From: Rhynchosporium graminicola
Taxonomy: Eukaryota > Ascomycota > Leotiomycetes > Helotiales > Ploettnerulaceae
DNA: 64,000 bases
Direction of reading: 5' to 3'
Assembly: GCA_900074885.1 (NCBI GenBank)
Contig: FJUW01000005.1
Location: forward strand, 526,242 to 590,241
In this document: positions 60,610 through 64,000 of the stretch, one piece after another
How positions within the stretch are numbered: the stretch's first letter is position 1
Layout of the letters: each line of letters starts with the position of its first letter
Made by a program: the position numbers and the translations under genes
Notes under the pieces: model-generated
Told to the model about the DNA's origin: nothing
The model's database searches: none
What the model saw: only the letters and a program-made list of their open reading frames with translations

Positions 60610-62486
60610 TCATTCTAGAAAACTTGGAACATCTACGCCAGAAATCCATTGCATATAATCCAATGCAAAATCTTCTTCCGAGACCCACCCCTCTATTGCA
60701 AGATTGAGGGCTTGCCATGATGGCAAAGACCTTTCCTGTTCGTTGGGGGGAGTGATGGTTTCCATGGCTGGGAACATCGTCAGCATGGCTTCAGAAGAAA
60801 TCATGGATAATCATACATTCCGCCAATACTTGGCGCCGTGCTTTAGCACTTTTCCAACTCTTCCCAAGCGCGTTGAGCCATCTGACACACATTTCAAGAC
60901 TTTGCTGGATGCTGATATCTTGCCTTCTAGACTGTCGCCAGCGGCGCAACAGCACGTTGCCCGCCACGAAGATCGGGAAGACAAGATCGCATGGCAAGCT
61001 TTTAATAAGTTCACTATGCTTTTGCAGAGTAGAGCAGATGTGGTCAGCAGCAACGCAACATATCCTGTAAGGATCTTCGTGCACAAGTGAAAGCTCATCG
61101 CTACCCCTGTCTTGCTGCCAATGTTCGATGAAGGGACGGTGCAATAAAATGGTAGTAAGCCACAAGTACTGTATCGTTTTAGCAGTGTCATTGCCTTGGC
61201 TTTGGCTTGTAACTTACTACATAGTTGGTCACCGTGACTGGAAGGACTGGCCCTTGTCCACTGATATCCAACTTTAATGGTGATGACTCGAGTGCCTGTT
61301 CATAGTCCTTCAGCTGCGCCCAAATTCGAAGCCTCGTTTCTTCCCCAAATATACGGTCTTCTCGAATCTTTGTTCTTGCACCAATGCTGTATATTTGTCT
61401 GGAAACCTTCTCCATAAGCATGGCAATTTGTATAGAGGTGTGAAAAGCAGAAATTGTCCTCAGCTTTAGTGAACGCGGCTTGCCGTTGTTAGTTTGAGAA
61501 ACTTCGGAGAAGAACTCATACTCATCAGACTCTTCCACTGACGGAAAGGGGGTGTCTGATTCTTCGAATCTGAGTAAAGTCGGCCGACTCATCTCGCAAG
61601 ACAGCATCTTTTCGAGGACGTAAACTGTCCACCAGACTCGAGACTTTGTTTGAGCTTCGATATATGTATCTGTAACTGATTTGATATGAAGCTGGAGGTC
61701 AATTGCCATCGATACAGCAACTGCACATAGCGTACCTGCCTGAGAGAATGCTGCTATTCCATGTTGTTGAAGAGCCAAGATTGTGAGCACCTGGCAATGA
61801 ATTATTGTCGGCTTCATGGCAAAGATAGACTGACTCCTCTGTGGGACCCCATGTTCCTTTAGCAACCTCAATGCTTCCAGGAAGAAGTGGTGGGCTTGGT
61901 CGTTGGTTGAGTGAGTCCCATGGGAATCCGGATCTAGAAGTGGGAATGCGATTGAAAAAATGGCATTGATCAGTGGGATGGGCAAGACTTCCATCAGCTC
62001 TGTATGATTGAGCGTATCATACAGTGGCTTGTACAAGACAGGCCAGATTGGGTGAATGCATCTGAAGTAAGTCCGGAAGAGTTGACCTCTCAAATTGCTT
62101 GAGATTTCCGACGCAGGTAAACTCGCAGGTAAACTCGCTGGAACGGATGATGGAGCCTCTGATGAGGGCGCTGATGGAGTTGAAGGTGTTGCTCTTACGG
62201 CCGGGTTAGATATCCTATCGCAATTGAAATCAGTATATGAATGCTTATAGCAAACCTGATAATAATCTCACTCACCATCTGTTCCGCTTAGAGACCGGAT
62301 AAAAGCATTCCACACCATCAGCCACACATCTGCTACAGCCAGGCGTCACCCCATCGCACTACTGGGCGATCAGTATGATATCTCATTTTGGAGTTCGATC
62401 ACGTTTGTCAATACCTTGACTTTTCTATTCCCGCACTGTTTGCATGCTTGTGCTATCCGTTTCCTCTTGTTGGTACTCGTCAGCAT
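60610..62486 (-). CDS. Zn2Cys6 transcription factor with fungal_trans domain
   Basis: Five exons (62415-62486, 62276-62358, 61218-62214, 60817-61168, 60610-60767) give 553 residues in phase. The zinc cluster is complete only after splicing: Cys 15, 18, 25, 32, 35 and 42 (C-x2-C-x6-C-x6-C-x2-C-x6-C), with intron 1 lying exactly between Lys24 and Cys25. A Ser/Pro/Ala-rich linker has a short tandem repeat (SLPASLPAS). The fungal_trans region begins QLFRTYFRCIHPIWPVLYKPLY and includes TKSRVWWTVYVLEKMLSCEMSRP. The short acidic C-terminus is plausible as an activation segment. Position next to the amine oxidase and permease relic makes it the candidate local regulator; this is inference from location. 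Confidence 0.88.
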
Positions 62487-64000
62487 GGTAAATTTAAGCT
62501 CCAGCTGATGAAAATGGCTCGATCTGAAGGTAGCGAAACGGTAGTGATAACCCGCCCGGCGAATGCGCGGCACCAGCGACTGGAATCGGGGGCATACGTA
62601 TAGGCGAAGCGGCTCGTTGAAAATCAACCACCTCTGGTCAACTTTGGTACCGGCCCGTGCTTCAAACGATATTGTTTCTAACCAAGAACATCATGCCTTT
62701 AGAGTGTTTCTGGTGAGATAAGGGAGGTGGGAAAGTATGGTGCTCTGGTTGCCAGCTGATAGCGAAGTGTAAATAATGGAAATGATACCTAACCCATGGA
62801 AGACAGTTAACTCTGCTCCGCCTCGCTAATCCAAAAATGGAACTAGCCCTTCTTCCATGTGTGTAGCTCGGCTACAGTACGGGTCTTTGATTTTCCGGTT
62901 CCGCCATGGTCTCAAGCCGCACCTTTATTCGGTTGCAGCCGCTGGTAAGTCTTCAACGGGATTTGGGCTCTTTACTTTCTATCTAACCATGTACCTGATT
63001 GGTTGATTCATTATTGCGGAGACACAAAGTAAGCCAGATAAGCGACACGAAGTAAGCCAGATAAGCTTTCAGAATTCTGTTATAGTACTCGTACATTCTA
63101 CAATAGTTCTTACTTTCACGGTTGGTTCTCCAATTCTCATATAAGCGAACACTTTCGAAGAACAAAATCGACCCTTAAATCACACAGCCCTCTATGTGCA
63201 CATTGAGCTTGAGCACTTTTCAAACCAACATTCGGCTTCTCTATTGCCGTGGTGGGTTTTGTATGTAATGTAGTGATGTTAGCGAGCCTTCTTTGTCCTT
63301 TCCACTCAGCAGAAGCATCAAAGTTAGAAAGGAGGGACAGCCAATTATCGTCATGCACATATCATGATTACAGGTTTCTGCTTTTCCGATTTACTTGTAA
63401 GTGAAGGCGCCATCACTCGTCTCTCGTTCATTCCTCATGTAAATCGATACCTAGGTATTCTTGGTCGCGCAGACCAAGTAAAGACAGCAACAAAAAGAAA
63501 TCGATAGGCGGAAAACGTGCTTTCCACAGCATAATACTCGCGTCTCAGATTCCAGCAATTATTTACCTTCCACAACTTGCTCAACATCCATATCCCTGGA
63601 AAAACATAGCCCACATTCGTGAGAGTTTCGCCTGCCGTGCCGCGTTCTCAACGAGGACCAGGTGAAGACTTGTTGGATCCTGGTGAATATAGTTTTCTCA
63701 AAATTCTTTGCCGTGGCGACTCAGGTTATATATGTAGTCTTGGCTTAGGCTCCCTCACCTCGAAGACAGCCCTTCCAAAGTCTCAACTCTTCGTGTTGAG
63801 TAGTCCAGAGTGTACATTCAACGTCCACAGTTACGTGAAGAATGACGCTATGGACATTTGTTAGAAGGATGATTGGCATAATCGCAGACAGGCTGCATAT
63901 GAGAAATTCTCTCTCGCCAGCATTTCTCCTTTGCTTTGCCATTTGCAAATCCCCCGTATCCGATTATTTCGGGCAGCCAATTGTCGTGAAAATTTAAGAC
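62487..64000. other. Right-end intergenic, 1.5 kb
   Basis: Promoter of the Zn2Cys6 gene, then sequence without a recognisable gene up to the window edge. Frames at 63137-63358 (-) and 63619-63864 (+) are unsupported. Confidence 0.45.

Overview
The window reads as nuclear DNA of a filamentous ascomycete. Genes are split by short GT-AG introns (mostly 40-70 bases) with CTAAC/CTGAC-like branch sites. Gene content includes fungal ABC-C transporters, Zn2Cys6 regulators, a QutR-like quinate repressor, a Pho89-type phosphate symporter and an Unc104-type kinesin-3. A leotiomycete is my guess, but nothing here proves the order. Eleven genes could be assembled exon by exon with every splice phase agreeing.

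Layout, left to right. 0.1-5.0 kb (+): 11-exon ABC-C transporter. 6.0-7.1 kb (-): secreted Ser/Thr-rich, GPI-type protein. 10.2-10.8 kb (-): five-exon secretory FKBP. 11.1-14.0 kb (-): Pho89-type phosphate symporter split by a 1,031-bp terminal-inverted-repeat element with an 8-bp target duplication. 17.1-19.2 kb (-): QutR-like regulator. 22.6-24.5 kb (+): hexose transporter. 25.4-25.8 kb: truncated second copy of the element. 27.1-29.7 kb (-): six-exon protein with the N-terminal domain typical of fungal NLR/ankyrin proteins. 30.6-31.5 kb (-): alpha/beta hydrolase. 32.8-34.5 kb (-): decayed TPR-repeat gene. 35.2-40.2 kb (-): kinesin-3. 42.7-44.9 kb (-): PrtT-like Zn2Cys6 factor, with a diverged copy of its 3' end about 1.4 kb away. 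46.0-47.2 kb (-): seven-knuckle CCHC protein (Gis2/Byr3 type) with four consecutive micro-exons. 49.3-50.3 kb (+): wrecked Zn2Cys6 gene. 51.1-52.9 kb (-): Vps62-type protein. 56.2-62.5 kb: flavin amine oxidase (-), broken amino-acid/GABA permease (+) and Zn2Cys6 factor (-).

How they fit together. The 56-62.5 kb block looks like a small amine or amino-acid catabolic cluster: oxidase and permease are divergent across about 0.5 kb, and the regulator converges on the permease. The permease has been lost to frameshifts and stops. Loss is a theme of the window: phosphate symporter, permease, TPR gene and one Zn2Cys6 gene are all inactivated, and several stop codons are explained by C-to-T (or G-to-A) changes, compatible with RIP or ordinary decay. 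The other genes appear to be independent housekeeping or accessory loci. I found no tRNA, rRNA, CRISPR array or prokaryotic-style signal.
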